NCBI GenBank assembly: GCA_016790435.1
Contig: JAEUPE010000140.1
Span: 1 to 47,102 of the forward strand
Direction: 5' to 3'
Length of the DNA: 47,102 nucleotides
From: Rubrivivax sp.
Lineage (GTDB): Bacteria; Pseudomonadota; Gammaproteobacteria; Burkholderiales; Burkholderiaceae_C
Both the position numbers and the translations under genes were made by a program. Positions 19,490-27,417 of this stretch are shown one piece after another. Each line of letters begins with the position of its first letter. Position 1 is the stretch's first letter. The notes under the pieces were generated by a model. It made no database searches. It saw nothing but the letters and a program-made list of their open reading frames with translations, and was not told the origin of the DNA.

Positions 19490-19586
19490 GTCGGGTCCTT
19501 CTCTCGTGGTCGGCAGGAATGGTCGCAAGCGATCGATCGTGCTTCGCATGGAAGCCTCGAGGCAGGCGATCCGGCGTGCGCAAAGA

Positions 19587-19784
19587 TCACCGTCGCTTGC
19601 GTCGTTTGATCTTTACGGGCTTCGTTGAGGCCTGTCGTCCGCCGCCAGGATGCTTGGGGCGGTGCCTCCATCCCAGGAGAAAAGCCAGGCCGACGATGGC
19701 TACGGCGCTCGCCAGACCGCCGACGAGAATCACGCTCAGCGCGTCGTGAGAGAGATTGGGCAGATTCTTGAGCTCGTGTGGCAT
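19587..19784 (-). CDS. Small single-pass membrane protein
   Basis: A 65-residue protein with one hydrophobic segment (about residues 17-38, VILVGGLASAVAIVGLAFLLG) and a strongly basic tail ending KIKRRKRR. It fits the spacing of the minus-strand cluster between the cytochrome c gene and the GOLD-like gene. No family is recognised and it may be a non-conserved peptide. Confidence 0.45.
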   Translation of the reverse strand: MPHELKNLPNLSHDALSVILVGGLASAVAIVGLAFLLGWRHRPKHPGGGRQASTKPVKIKRRKRR

Positions 19785-19906
19785 GGCGTGAGCTCTGCCC
19801 TATCGGGCGGCGCGGCTTTGCGCCCGCACGCAGCGCTCCGCCGCACCACCGCGCCGGAACGTACGTCTGCGCAAGAAAACGGTTCGCATGGGGAGGGCCG
19901 GCCGCC

Positions 19907-20389
19907 TCAGCGCCGCTTCGCCGCGCTGCGGTTCATCTCGTCGTGCTTGGCCCGTATGTCGGCAGGCCACTGGGTCTTGATCCAGGACAGCACGGCGACG
20001 ATTTCCGCATCGCTCAGCACACCTTCGTAGGCAGGCATCGACGACGTGTAGTCCTTCAGCTTGGTGGCCCTCGCGACTCCGAACTTGGTGATCCGGAAGA
20101 GCTGGTCGTCGGCGTGATGCCAAGTGTGGCCACTGGCGTCGTGCGGCGGGGCCGGCAGCCGGCCTGCGGCGTCGCGTTCGCGCCAGTTGGGTTGGCCTTC
20201 GAGCCTGGCGCCATGGCAGTTGGCACAATGGTTTGCATACAGCCGCTGCCCCGAAGCGGCCACGTCGGTGTCGTCGGGCCTCAATTTCGCCCCACCGGAT
20301 CCCGGCGCGAAGGGATCGCCTGCGAGCAGCAACGCAACGATCAGACCCCCGCCAACGGCGGCGACCGTTCGTCGTCGGTTCCACTTCAC
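19907..20389 (-). CDS. Class I c-type cytochrome
   Basis: A 160-residue secreted or anchored protein with one N-terminal hydrophobic segment (residues 8-23). The heme motif CANCHG has Cys55, Cys58 and His59. The likely axial Met118 is in TSSMPAYEG, followed by the C-terminal helix LSDAEIVAVLSWIK. It is a single-heme cytochrome c acting on the periplasmic side. In this cluster it could accept electrons from the multicopper oxidase or cupredoxin partners (inference). It lies 22 bases after the membrane protein gene upstream. Confidence 0.9.
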   Translation of the reverse strand: MKWNRRRTVAAVGGGLIVALLLAGDPFAPGSGGAKLRPDDTDVAASGQRLYANHCANCHGARLEGQPNWRERDAAGRLPAPPHDASGHTWHHADDQLFRITKFGVARATKLKDYTSSMPAYEGVLSDAEIVAVLSWIKTQWPADIRAKHDEMNRSAAKRR

Positions 20390-20411
20390 GCCGTTCCCCC
20401 TCTACGCGCGC

Positions 20412-20963
20412 CTACATCCTCTGGCTCGCCCGAAAGCACTCGCTGGCCGAGTCTCGCGCCAAGCCCCAACTGGCCCGGGCGAGCCACGCCGTGACCGCCG
20501 CAACGAACAAGCACGGCAGCAAGAGGTAGCCCGCGTCGGCACCTCGGAAACCGGCTGCGGCCCCGAATACGAGAAGGGTCCAAAGAAGCGCCTCCGACCA
20601 ACGCCGTGCGTTGTTCAGTTGCACTGCGCTGATGAGGACGCCCGCCACCGCCATGACAGCCAACGACGATGTGGCGTGCTGGTGCGACATGCTCCAAAGG
20701 CCCGCGAAGCCGGACACCACCAACGCGACCAGCGCCAGCGCCGAGATCATCCCGAGCAGACCGGCGACAAGGCACCGCAGCGCTGCGCGCCAACCGTCCA
20801 TGGGTGCCGCAACATCCATTCGCCACAAGAACAGACGGTATGCGGCCGCCGCGGCAGCAGCCAGCAGGACGCATTCGTGCCACGCGAAGCCAGCGGCCGT
20901 GATCGCCGCGACGAGAATGAGGCTTACCAGCCATGCCGCGGAAGTGCCTATCGGAATGCTCAT
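20412..20963 (-). CDS. Integral membrane protein of the copper cluster
   Basis: A 183-residue protein with about five or six membrane segments and few charged residues. Conspicuous residues are His29 and Cys31 (WHECVL) in the second segment region and SMSHQHATS in the middle. Its ATG overlaps the stop of the CusF-like gene upstream (ATGA), so the two are translationally coupled. No family is recognised; a role in copper or electron transfer at the membrane is only suggested by the neighbours. Confidence 0.6.
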   Translation of the reverse strand: MSIPIGTSAAWLVSLILVAAITAAGFAWHECVLLAAAAAAAYRLFLWRMDVAAPMDGWRAALRCLVAGLLGMISALALVALVVSGFAGLWSMSHQHATSSLAVMAVAGVLISAVQLNNARRWSEALLWTLLVFGAAAGFRGADAGYLLLPCLFVAAVTAWLARASWGLARDSASECFRASQRM

Positions 20964-21247
20964 GTCGACTCGATCACAGTGACAACGTACCTATCCCCCT
21001 GGTCGACCGCCTTGAATCGCACCTTGTCGCCTGGCCTCAGCGAATCGAGCAGGATCCAGTCCTTGGTGGCAAACACCATCGTCATCGGCGGCAACGACAG
21101 GCCGGGGACGCCGCCGTGATCCAGCGTGATGCATCCGGCCTCCTTGCCGATCGCGACGACTTCGCCCTCGGCCAGCTCCAAGCGGTCCCGCGCCTGGCGG
21201 GCCTCGGCAGCCCTGACAAGGGCGGCCATCAACTTCTTGCTCAGCAT
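20960..21247 (-). CDS. CusF-domain protein without a clear signal peptide
   Basis: A 95-residue CusF-like protein. The copper-site pattern is His44 (LDHGG) with Leu52, Met55 and Met57 (SLPPMTM), so the CusF tryptophan position holds leucine. The N terminus (MLSKKLMAALVRAAEARQAR) is an amphipathic basic helix and not a normal signal peptide. The protein may be cytoplasmic, or its true start and export may differ. It is coupled by a four-base overlap to the membrane protein downstream and follows another CusF-like gene by 48 bases. Confidence 0.8.
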   Translation of the reverse strand: MLSKKLMAALVRAAEARQARDRLELAEGEVVAIGKEAGCITLDHGGVPGLSLPPMTMVFATKDWILLDSLRPGDKVRFKAVDQGDRYVVTVIEST

Positions 21248-21295
21248 GGCGTGGGGGCCAGCTTCCTGTGCCCGGCGACGCGAAGGTGCTTCCGG

Positions 21296-21637
21296 CTAGC
21301 GCACGACCTGCAGTGCGGTAATCGTGAACTTGCCGTCCTCATTGACCGCCCGGAATTTCACCTTGTCGCCGGCTTTGACCTTGTCGAGCATGGCTTTGTC
21401 GCGCACGACGAAGACCATCGTCATCGCCGGCATGTCCAGACTCTTGATGTCCGCGTGCTTGAGCGTGATCTTGGCCGCCTCGGCGTCAACCTTGCGGACC
21501 TCGCCGTCAGTCATGTCGGTGGCAGCGCCGGCGGCGGCCACTGGATGGTGGCCGGAGTGCTCGTCCGCCTTCTGCTGCGCCTGGGCCGGCGCCGCCATAG
21601 AGATGAGGACAAGAGCGAGGCAAAGCGTGGTCTTCAT
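21296..21637 (-). CDS. CusF-like periplasmic copper-binding protein
   Basis: A 113-residue secreted protein with a signal peptide (cut near AQA-QQ, residue 20) and a His-rich linker (DEHSGHH). Its CusF domain has ligands His61, Met72 and Met74 and Met69 at the tryptophan position (LDMPAMTM). It is very close to the 12896-13261 protein in the domain (TDGEVRKVD and TAGEVRKID; ITLKH in both), which points to duplication. It probably carries Cu(I) in the periplasm. The DUF411 gene lies 18 bases upstream. Confidence 0.88.
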   Translation of the reverse strand: MKTTLCLALVLISMAAPAQAQQKADEHSGHHPVAAAGAATDMTDGEVRKVDAEAAKITLKHADIKSLDMPAMTMVFVVRDKAMLDKVKAGDKVKFRAVNEDGKFTITALQVVR

Positions 21638-21655
21638 GGGGAGTCCTTTCTTGAC

Positions 21656-22177
21656 TCAGCGGTAGGAGCTAAAGATGCGCGTGCTGCCGTCGCGAGCGAC
21701 GAGCAGCACGTCAAACGGATCACGACGAGCCGCGTACTGCGGTCCATCCATTCCCGGCGAGCCCACGGGCATGCCCGGAACGGCCAGTCCGACGGCATCG
21801 GGTGCCTCCTTCAACAGCCGCACCACATCGGCGGCTGGCACATGGCCCTCGATCGCATATCGCCCGACAAGCGCGGTGTGGCAGGAGCCCAGCTTCATCG
21901 GCAACATCAGCCGCTCGCGAACCGCCGTGTTTCCGGTGTCGTGCACCTTGACCCGGAAGCCATGCGCTTGCACGTGATCGATCCAATCCTTGCAGCAGCC
22001 GCAGGTGGGGCTCTTCCAGACCTCCATCGGCACCGGGGCGGGCTGCGCGCGCAACAGGGCCGGAGCGAGAAGCCCGGTCAGGGCTGCCAGTGCGACACCG
22101 CGGCGCGGATGATCGCAGCCCGATTCTGGGGCGGCGAGCGCTGCCGTCCTATCAGTGCTTGTGTCCCGAGTGTCCAT
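21656..22177 (-). CDS. DUF411 family metal-binding protein
   Basis: A 173-residue protein with a hydrophobic signal segment (about residues 27-45, possibly with an upstream Arg pair) followed by the DUF411 domain. That domain opens with VWKSPTCGCCKDWIDHV (Cys59, Cys61, Cys62), then LGSCHTALVG, then EGHVPAADV and PGMPVGSPGM. DUF411 proteins, often named CopG, bind copper through the CxCC-type site and occur in copper clusters. ATG 22177 overlaps the cupredoxin end by 26 bases; ATG 22201 is possible too. Confidence 0.88.
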   Translation of the reverse strand: MDTRDTSTDRTAALAAPESGCDHPRRGVALAALTGLLAPALLRAQPAPVPMEVWKSPTCGCCKDWIDHVQAHGFRVKVHDTGNTAVRERLMLPMKLGSCHTALVGRYAIEGHVPAADVVRLLKEAPDAVGLAVPGMPVGSPGMDGPQYAARRDPFDVLLVARDGSTRIFSSYR

Positions 22178-22682
22178 CACCCGTCGCTCCTGTCGCCGCA
22201 ACGACCTTGATCTTGCCGACCATGCCCGCCTGGTAGTGGCCGGCGATCAGGCATGCGAAGTCGAAGTCGCCCGCCCGATTGAAGTGCCACACGATCTCGC
22301 CGGTCTTGCCCGGCCCGACATGCGCCATGTAGGGTTCGTCGTGCTCCATGTTGGGAAACTTCACCATGAGTGCCGCGTGCTCATCGAGATCCGGCTTGGT
22401 GCCGAGCACGAACTCATGCATCACCTGGCCGGAATTGCGGATGACGAACCTGACCGTCTCTCCCTGACGCACCTCGATTCGATCGGGGGTGAAGCGCATG
22501 TTGTCCGTCATCCCTACTTGGATCACCCTCTTGGCCGCCTTGAGGTCGCCCGCGATGCCCCAGGCCTTCTGCTCCTTCTTGACCGCGCCGGGCTTCTTGC
22601 CGTGGTCTTCGTTGTTGTGTGCCATTGCGGCAGTCCACGCCAGCAGGAGCGCGGCCATGAGCGTGCGTCTGATCGTGTTCAT
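22152..22682 (-). CDS. Periplasmic cupredoxin-domain copper protein
   Basis: A 176-residue secreted protein with a signal peptide (cut near AMA-HN, residue 21). The copper ligands are His89 (MHEFV), Cys144 (FACLIAGH), His149 and Met154 (AGM). The insert LMVKFPNMEHDEPYM and the C-terminal HSGHKH match the paralogue at 12300-12809. ATG 22682 starts the signal peptide; the earlier in-frame ATG at 22733 overlaps the oxidase gene. It lies directly downstream of the multicopper oxidase and may exchange electrons or copper with it. Confidence 0.88.
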   Translation of the reverse strand: MNTIRRTLMAALLLAWTAAMAHNNEDHGKKPGAVKKEQKAWGIAGDLKAAKRVIQVGMTDNMRFTPDRIEVRQGETVRFVIRNSGQVMHEFVLGTKPDLDEHAALMVKFPNMEHDEPYMAHVGPGKTGEIVWHFNRAGDFDFACLIAGHYQAGMVGKIKVVAATGATGDGHSGHKH

Positions 22683-22729
22683 AGGTAGCAGTGCCTTTCT
22701 GGCTGGGGTGAGTGGCAAGAAGTCGGGCT

Positions 22730-24151
22730 TCAATGTTTGTGCTGGGCAGAACCCGCTCCCGGCTTGCGGACCTGGACCTCGGTGTCTTGCGTAGGCTTGG
22801 TCATGAGCGGCATGGAGCCGGTACCTTCTGCCTTGAATCGGGCCGGATCCGGCAGCGCCCCCGTAAATTCATAAGCGACGGTGCCTGGTGGATGCTTGAA
22901 CCACCCCGGGTCGCCGTAGTCGCCGCGCTTCTGCTCCTTGCGCACCTTGACCACGCTGAACATGCCGCCCATGCCCACCGAGCCGAAGGGGCCCCGGCCG
23001 GTCATCATGGCCGCGGTGTTGTCCGGCAGCGGCATCTCCATCTCGGTCATGTCCTTCATGCCGCGCTCGCCCATGACCATGTAGTCGGGCACGAGCTTGG
23101 TGATCTGGCGCACGACGTTGCGGTGGTCCACACCGATCATCGTGGGCACGTCGTGACCCATCGCGTTCATCGTGTGGTGGCTCTTGTGGCAGTGAAAGGC
23201 CCAGTCGCCTTCCTCGTCGGCCAGGAACTCGACCTGCCGCATCTGCCCCACTGCGATGTCCTCGGTCACTTCGAACCTTCGCGTGCTCTTGGGAGTCGGT
23301 CCACCGTCGGTCCCGGTGACGAGGAACTCATGCCCGTGCAGGTGGATCGGGTGGTTCGTCATCGTGAGATTGCCAATGCGGATGCGGACCTTGTCCATGT
23401 GGCGCACGACCAGCGGATCAATGCCCGGGAAGATGCGGCTGTTCCAGCTCCACAGGTTGAAGTCCAGCATCGTCATGATCTTGGGCGTGTAGCTTCCGGG
23501 GTCGATGTCGTAGGCGTTCAGCAGGAAACAGAAGTCGCGGTCGACCTCGTCGATCAGCGGATGCTTGTCTTTGGGATGTGTGATCCAGAAGCCCATCATC
23601 CCCATCGCCATCTGCACCATCTCGTCGGCATGCGGGTGGTACATGAAGGTGCCCGGACGCCGGGCGACGAATTCGTAGACGAAGGTCTTACCCGGAGGAA
23701 TGCCCGGCTGGTTGAGGCCGGTTACTCCATCCATGCCGTTGGGCAGTCGCTGGCCGTGCCAGTGGATGCTGTGCAGCTCGCCGAGCCTGTTGGTGACGAA
23801 GATGCGCACTCGGTCGCCCTCGACCACTTCGATGGTCGGCCCCGGACTCTGCCCGTTGTAGCCCCACAGGTGCGCCTTGAATCCCGGCGCCATCTCGCGC
23901 ACCACGGCCTCGGCCACGAGGTGGAACTCCTTGACACCGTTGTTCATGCGCCAGGGCAGGGTCCAGCCGTTGAGCGTGACCACGGGGTTGTACGGCCGGC
24001 CCGTGTTCGGGACCAGCGGCGGCATCGTGTCCGGTTTGCTCTGAATCACCGGCTCGGGCAATGCCGCCAGCGCGACCTTGCTGACCGCGGCGGTGCCCAT
24101 GGCAGCGGTGGCCGCACCGGCCCCACCCAGGAATTTGCGTCGAGAAACCAT
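22730..24151 (-). CDS. Tat-exported multicopper oxidase
   Basis: A 473-residue multicopper oxidase. A twin-arginine signal (VSRRKFLGG) opens the protein. The copper motifs appear in order: HWHG (130-133), YHPHADE (171-177), HPIHLHGHEF (267-276) and HCHKSHHTM (320-328). The HCH motif links type 1 and type 3 copper through Cys321. A Met-rich C-terminal part (VMGERGMKDMTEMEM) recalls the methionine loops of CopA/CueO-type copper oxidases. The likely role is periplasmic oxidation of Cu(I) to less toxic Cu(II). ATG 24151 was chosen because the Tat signal starts there; the frame stays open upstream into tolC antisense. It lies 26 bases after the TolC-family gene. Confidence 0.92.
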   Translation of the reverse strand: MVSRRKFLGGAGAATAAMGTAAVSKVALAALPEPVIQSKPDTMPPLVPNTGRPYNPVVTLNGWTLPWRMNNGVKEFHLVAEAVVREMAPGFKAHLWGYNGQSPGPTIEVVEGDRVRIFVTNRLGELHSIHWHGQRLPNGMDGVTGLNQPGIPPGKTFVYEFVARRPGTFMYHPHADEMVQMAMGMMGFWITHPKDKHPLIDEVDRDFCFLLNAYDIDPGSYTPKIMTMLDFNLWSWNSRIFPGIDPLVVRHMDKVRIRIGNLTMTNHPIHLHGHEFLVTGTDGGPTPKSTRRFEVTEDIAVGQMRQVEFLADEEGDWAFHCHKSHHTMNAMGHDVPTMIGVDHRNVVRQITKLVPDYMVMGERGMKDMTEMEMPLPDNTAAMMTGRGPFGSVGMGGMFSVVKVRKEQKRGDYGDPGWFKHPPGTVAYEFTGALPDPARFKAEGTGSMPLMTKPTQDTEVQVRKPGAGSAQHKH

Positions 24152-24177
24152 GAATCGAGTTCCTTGGATCGAATGGG

Positions 24178-25629
24178 TCAGTGCGGTACGCCGCCGGCTT
24201 CCATGGCCGGCACGCCCGGGCCAGCCGGCGCAGAGATCGTGGCCTTGCCGATGAGTGCCATGTCGAGCTCGGCTTGCGCGAGCCAGAAGTCGCGCAGTGA
24301 CTCGATGTAAGCGTTGACGCTGACAATCTGCGAACGCGCGTCGGCCAGCAACTCGAAGACGCCGATCAACATGCCGTTGTATCGGAGCAGCTGCTCCTCG
24401 GAGATGCGCTTCTTCAGGGGCACGATCTCGTCGCGGTGGTGGCGCGCGATGTCGTAGGCCGCCCGGTAGTTGCCATAGGCCTCGCGCACTTCCGAGCGGG
24501 CGTTGACAGCGGTCTGGGCCGCCCGGTGCAGCGCCTGCATGTAGATGGCTTCCGCACGGGCGACGCGCGCCCCACCCCAATCGAAGAGCGGTAGTTCGAG
24601 GCTGATTTCCCAGCCCGTCTGGCGCGGTGCATCGTTGAACGAGTTGCGCACCAGACCGAGTTCGAGCACGTTGACGAATCGCGTCGTCCGCGTCAGCCCG
24701 AGATTACGCGCGGTTTGCTCCACGCCAAGCTTGGCCGCCTGGATGTCGAGACGCTGACTCATCGCCGCACGTTCGATGTCGGGTTGGTCGCCAGGCTGTC
24801 CAGGAAGATCCGGCAGCCGTTCAGGGAGTCGAAACTGGACCTGGGCACCCCACAAGCCCAGCAGCCGAATCAGCCGTTCCCGCGATGCGCGCTGCAACTG
24901 ATCGGCGCGCGCCAGGCCCAGTGCCGCGTCGGCGTAGAAACTCTGTTCGCGCGCCCGTGCCAGCTTGTTGAAATTGCCCGCCTGCTCCATGCGCCGCGCC
25001 AACTCGGCACTGGCTTCGGCCGTTTGCTTGACCTGGCGCATGTATCGCACCGCTTCTTCGGCCGCCACCGCCTGGAAGTAGGCCTTGCGGGTGTCGGCCG
25101 CGAGCGACAGCACGTCCATCGCCACATCCCGCTTCACCTGCTCGAACCGGCGGGCCTCCAGTTGCGTGACCACGGGCAGCACCAGGAGCCGCGCGAGGTT
25201 GAAGTGCAGGCTGCGTTCGATTTCTCTCTCGTCGCCTTGTTTCAGCCTTCCAAAGCTGAAGCCCGGGTTCGGAAGACGCCCGGCCTGCACCACCTCGGCT
25301 TCGGTGATGCCGAGGTCCTGAAAGCGCGCCTGCAGGCCGCGGTTGTTCAACAGCGCGATCTGGACGGCATCGTCCATCGTCATCGGCGTTGACAACAGCT
25401 CACCGACCCGGGCTTCGATCGTGTCGACATCGCCCTCGCTGCGAGCCCAGCGCACGTCCTTGCCGAGGCGCTCCTTGACGATTGCTTGCGCCGGCGCCAG
25501 CCCGCCATCAGTGGAGAAGCTTGCACAGCCGCCAAGCAATGCCGCAGCCATGATCACGCTGGACAGGCTCGCGCGGCGTACGCGCGGACCAGCCGCCGTG
25601 CCAGGGTAAGGAAAGCGAGATGGTTTCAT
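24178..25629 (-). CDS. TolC-family outer membrane lipoprotein
   Basis: A 483-residue outer membrane factor. A lipobox, LLGGC (Cys35), predicts a lipid anchor as in CusC-type proteins, and two long coiled OEP repeats follow. Typical family phrases are VQIALLNNRGLQARFQDLGI and ELPLFDWGGARVARAEA. Such proteins form the outer exit duct of RND or ABC efflux pumps. Here no CusA or CusB homologue is in the window, so the partner pump must be elsewhere or the protein has another job. It is upstream of the multicopper oxidase on the same transcript. Confidence 0.88.
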   Translation of the reverse strand: MKPSRFPYPGTAAGPRVRRASLSSVIMAAALLGGCASFSTDGGLAPAQAIVKERLGKDVRWARSEGDVDTIEARVGELLSTPMTMDDAVQIALLNNRGLQARFQDLGITEAEVVQAGRLPNPGFSFGRLKQGDEREIERSLHFNLARLLVLPVVTQLEARRFEQVKRDVAMDVLSLAADTRKAYFQAVAAEEAVRYMRQVKQTAEASAELARRMEQAGNFNKLARAREQSFYADAALGLARADQLQRASRERLIRLLGLWGAQVQFRLPERLPDLPGQPGDQPDIERAAMSQRLDIQAAKLGVEQTARNLGLTRTTRFVNVLELGLVRNSFNDAPRQTGWEISLELPLFDWGGARVARAEAIYMQALHRAAQTAVNARSEVREAYGNYRAAYDIARHHRDEIVPLKKRISEEQLLRYNGMLIGVFELLADARSQIVSVNAYIESLRDFWLAQAELDMALIGKATISAPAGPGVPAMEAGGVPH

Positions 25630-25641
25630 CCGTGCTTGCCC

Positions 25642-26016
25642 TCAGTTCGACTTGTGACCGCGGTGCCCGCCGGCGGCCGGCGGTGGGGCAGCCGCCGGCT
25701 TTGCCGGCGCTGGTGCCGAGGCGGGAGAGCCGGGTGCGGCTGGCGCGGCTGGTGCTTCAGACTGGCTGGCCTCCCGGGCATAGGCACGCCAGCCGCCGAT
25801 GCGGTTGACCGTTTCGTTGGCCTCTTTCCACGACCCCACCGGCTGTTCCGTGTGTCGTTGGTATTGAGTCAACGTCGACCTGAAGACGACCTGCGGCACG
25901 GCGACGGACGCATTCATCGGGTCGGCCTTGGATCGAGACGTGGTCTGAGCAGCAGCCGTCGTGGCGACAACGACCAAGAGCGCCGGCGCAAGCCGGCTGG
26001 CAATCTTGAAGTTCAT
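25642..26016 (-). CDS. Small secreted protein with Pro/Ala-rich His tail
   Basis: A 124-residue protein with a signal peptide (MNFKIASRLAPALLVVVATTAAAQ). A short folded part contains FRSTLTQYQRHTEQPVGSW and NRIGGWRAYA. A long Ala/Pro linker follows, ending in GGHRGHKSN. ATG 26016 starts the signal peptide. It stops 12 bases before the TolC-family gene and is surely in the same operon. Proteins of this shape often precede the outer membrane factor in copper clusters, but no biochemical role is known to me. Confidence 0.7.
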   Translation of the reverse strand: MNFKIASRLAPALLVVVATTAAAQTTSRSKADPMNASVAVPQVVFRSTLTQYQRHTEQPVGSWKEANETVNRIGGWRAYAREASQSEAPAAPAAPGSPASAPAPAKPAAAPPPAAGGHRGHKSN

Positions 26017-26115
26017 GGGATCCTCGCGAGAACCGGGTCGGTTCCGCACCGGAGAGAGGCGCGGACCGACTGGGGCCGCCGCTGCGGCGCGCTCGAGCGC
26101 CGCAGCGGCGGACGA

Positions 26116-26595
26116 TCAGGCGAGGATCAGCCGGGGCGGTCGATGTGGAACGTCGACGACCACGCCGACAAAGCGCGTGTCCTCGAAGGACAAGCCGCAG
26201 GAACGAAGCTCCGCTCGCGGTACGCGCGCGGGCTCGAAGGCCGGTGCCGCTACGGCGCAGCATGGCGCGCATCCGCTGCACTTCAGCTTGGCCGCCTTAC
26301 CGAAGGACTTCGACGAGTCGACGGCCGATTGCTTCGGCGCGTCATCCTGCATCGGCACGTCAGCCGAGCCTTGGTCAGCCTTGGTGACACCTTGCGAACT
26401 GCCGCCGTGGCCAGAAACCATGGCTCGGCCTCCGTCATGGTGCCCAACGGGCCGCGCGGAGTCGGTAGAAACGGCGGTGGCTTTCGCGCCATGATGCCCA
26501 GGACCACATCCGAGCGTGGTCACGGCTGCCACTCCCTTCAACGGGATGACCGCAGCCATGAACCAGATCAGAAGCAGGCGGGCGACACCACGCAT
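26116..26595 (-). CDS. Secreted Cys/His-containing protein of the copper cluster
   Basis: A 159-residue protein with a hydrophobic N terminus (RLLLIWFMAAVIPLKGVAA), His-rich stretches (CGPGHHGAK, VGHHDGG) and a Cys cluster, LKCSGCAPCCAVAAP (about residues 103-117). The pattern resembles the small periplasmic DUF2946-type proteins of copper clusters. No strong ribosome site precedes ATG 26595. It may bind metal; function otherwise unknown. Confidence 0.55.
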   Translation of the reverse strand: MRGVARLLLIWFMAAVIPLKGVAAVTTLGCGPGHHGAKATAVSTDSARPVGHHDGGRAMVSGHGGSSQGVTKADQGSADVPMQDDAPKQSAVDSSKSFGKAAKLKCSGCAPCCAVAAPAFEPARVPRAELRSCGLSFEDTRFVGVVVDVPHRPPRLILA

Positions 26596-26737
26596 ACGGA
26601 AACTTTACCCTAAGCCGGCCGATCGGCGTAACCGAGTCCGCAGGGCATCGGTCACGCGGCGCCGGCCGAGGCGCAGACCATCGCCCCGACCCCCTCGTGG
26701 CCGCGCCATGTAAACCAGCTGCCACCGTCGGCAGTCA

Positions 26738-27244
26738 TCAGCGATGGCTGTGTCTCAGGTTGGAAGCGCTGCTCTGCTGGCTGCCGCGACTGGGTGCCTG
26801 CGCGGCAGTCGCTGCGCTGCCGGGCGATGCCACTCGGGTGGAGTCATCGGCCGGATAGCCGTAGGCGCGAGCGTTGCCGCCATCGCCGCGGACACCCACA
26901 TACACGGCACCGACCTCACCGCCCACGTTCAGCCAGCCATCGGCCGAAACCGGGTTGCGCCTGGCTTGAATCGCTTCGGCCTGGACTTCGGCGCGCGTAC
27001 GCTGGCTCGGCGCGCCGACATACACCCAACCGGCCTCGCCACCGAGCTCCCGCCAGCCGTAGGCGTTGACCGGATTGCGCTTCCACACCGCCAGCTCGTT
27101 GAGCACGTCGGCGCGCGTCTTGGCCGCCGGCATGGCATGTGACGCGCCGCCGGCCTCGGTCGGCGCGGGCGTGAACCCTGTCGTCGCCAGCACCGGCAAC
27201 GAGACGACGCTCAGCACTGCGATGAGACTCGGACGGAACTTCAT
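26738..27244 (-). CDS. DUF4148-like secreted protein with tandem repeat
   Basis: A 168-residue protein with a signal peptide (cut near VLA-TT). It has two copies of one unit of about 40 residues: TRADVLNELAVWKRNPVNAY...LGGEAGWVYVG and TRAEVQAEAIQARRNPVSAD...VGGEVGAVYVG. The R-A-(D/E)-V-x-x-E-L start of each unit is like the DUF4148 pattern common in Burkholderiales. The tail is Ser/Gln-rich and ends LRHSHR. ATG 27244 has AAGGAGTCC before it. It is the first gene after metal box 2. Confidence 0.65.
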   Translation of the reverse strand: MKFRPSLIAVLSVVSLPVLATTGFTPAPTEAGGASHAMPAAKTRADVLNELAVWKRNPVNAYGWRELGGEAGWVYVGAPSQRTRAEVQAEAIQARRNPVSADGWLNVGGEVGAVYVGVRGDGGNARAYGYPADDSTRVASPGSAATAAQAPSRGSQQSSASNLRHSHR

Positions 27245-27356
27245 GATGGACTCCTTGTGACTCGCGGACCACCTCGTGGGCATCCGCAGGTTGCGATGCT
27301 TGGGTGCACCGTGAGATCACTGTAGGAATCCGCGCCGGACGAGGCGCTTGCGAATC

Positions 27357-27374
27357 GATTACAAGTTCGTCATC
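27357..27374 (-). promoter_or_regulatory. Candidate heavy-metal response regulator box 2
   Basis: The plus strand reads GATTACAAGTTCGTCATC. Read towards the minus-strand copper cluster it is GATGAC-N6-GTAATC, matching both half-sites exactly. It lies 112 bases before ATG 27244. The inner bases (TTACAA, then CGTCA) also resemble the CusR consensus TGACAA-NN-TTGTCA. Regulation is inferred. Confidence 0.6.
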
Positions 27375-27383
27375 ACCATTTGC

Positions 27384-27416
27384 CGGGAGCCCCCCGGGCG
27401 AACCCCGGGCGAGACC
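27384..27416 (-). terminator. Possible terminator of the second porin gene
   Basis: Directly behind the porin stop, two CCCCGGG blocks separated by four bases (27397-27414) can fold into a GC-rich hairpin. There is no clear T run, so this is a weak candidate. Confidence 0.3.
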
Positions 27417-27417
27417 G

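Noticed and set aside
22712-24310. A 532-codon plus-strand frame over the multicopper oxidase
   Set aside because: It is the His/Val-rich complement of the oxidase gene, whose copper motifs and Tat signal are clear on the minus strand.
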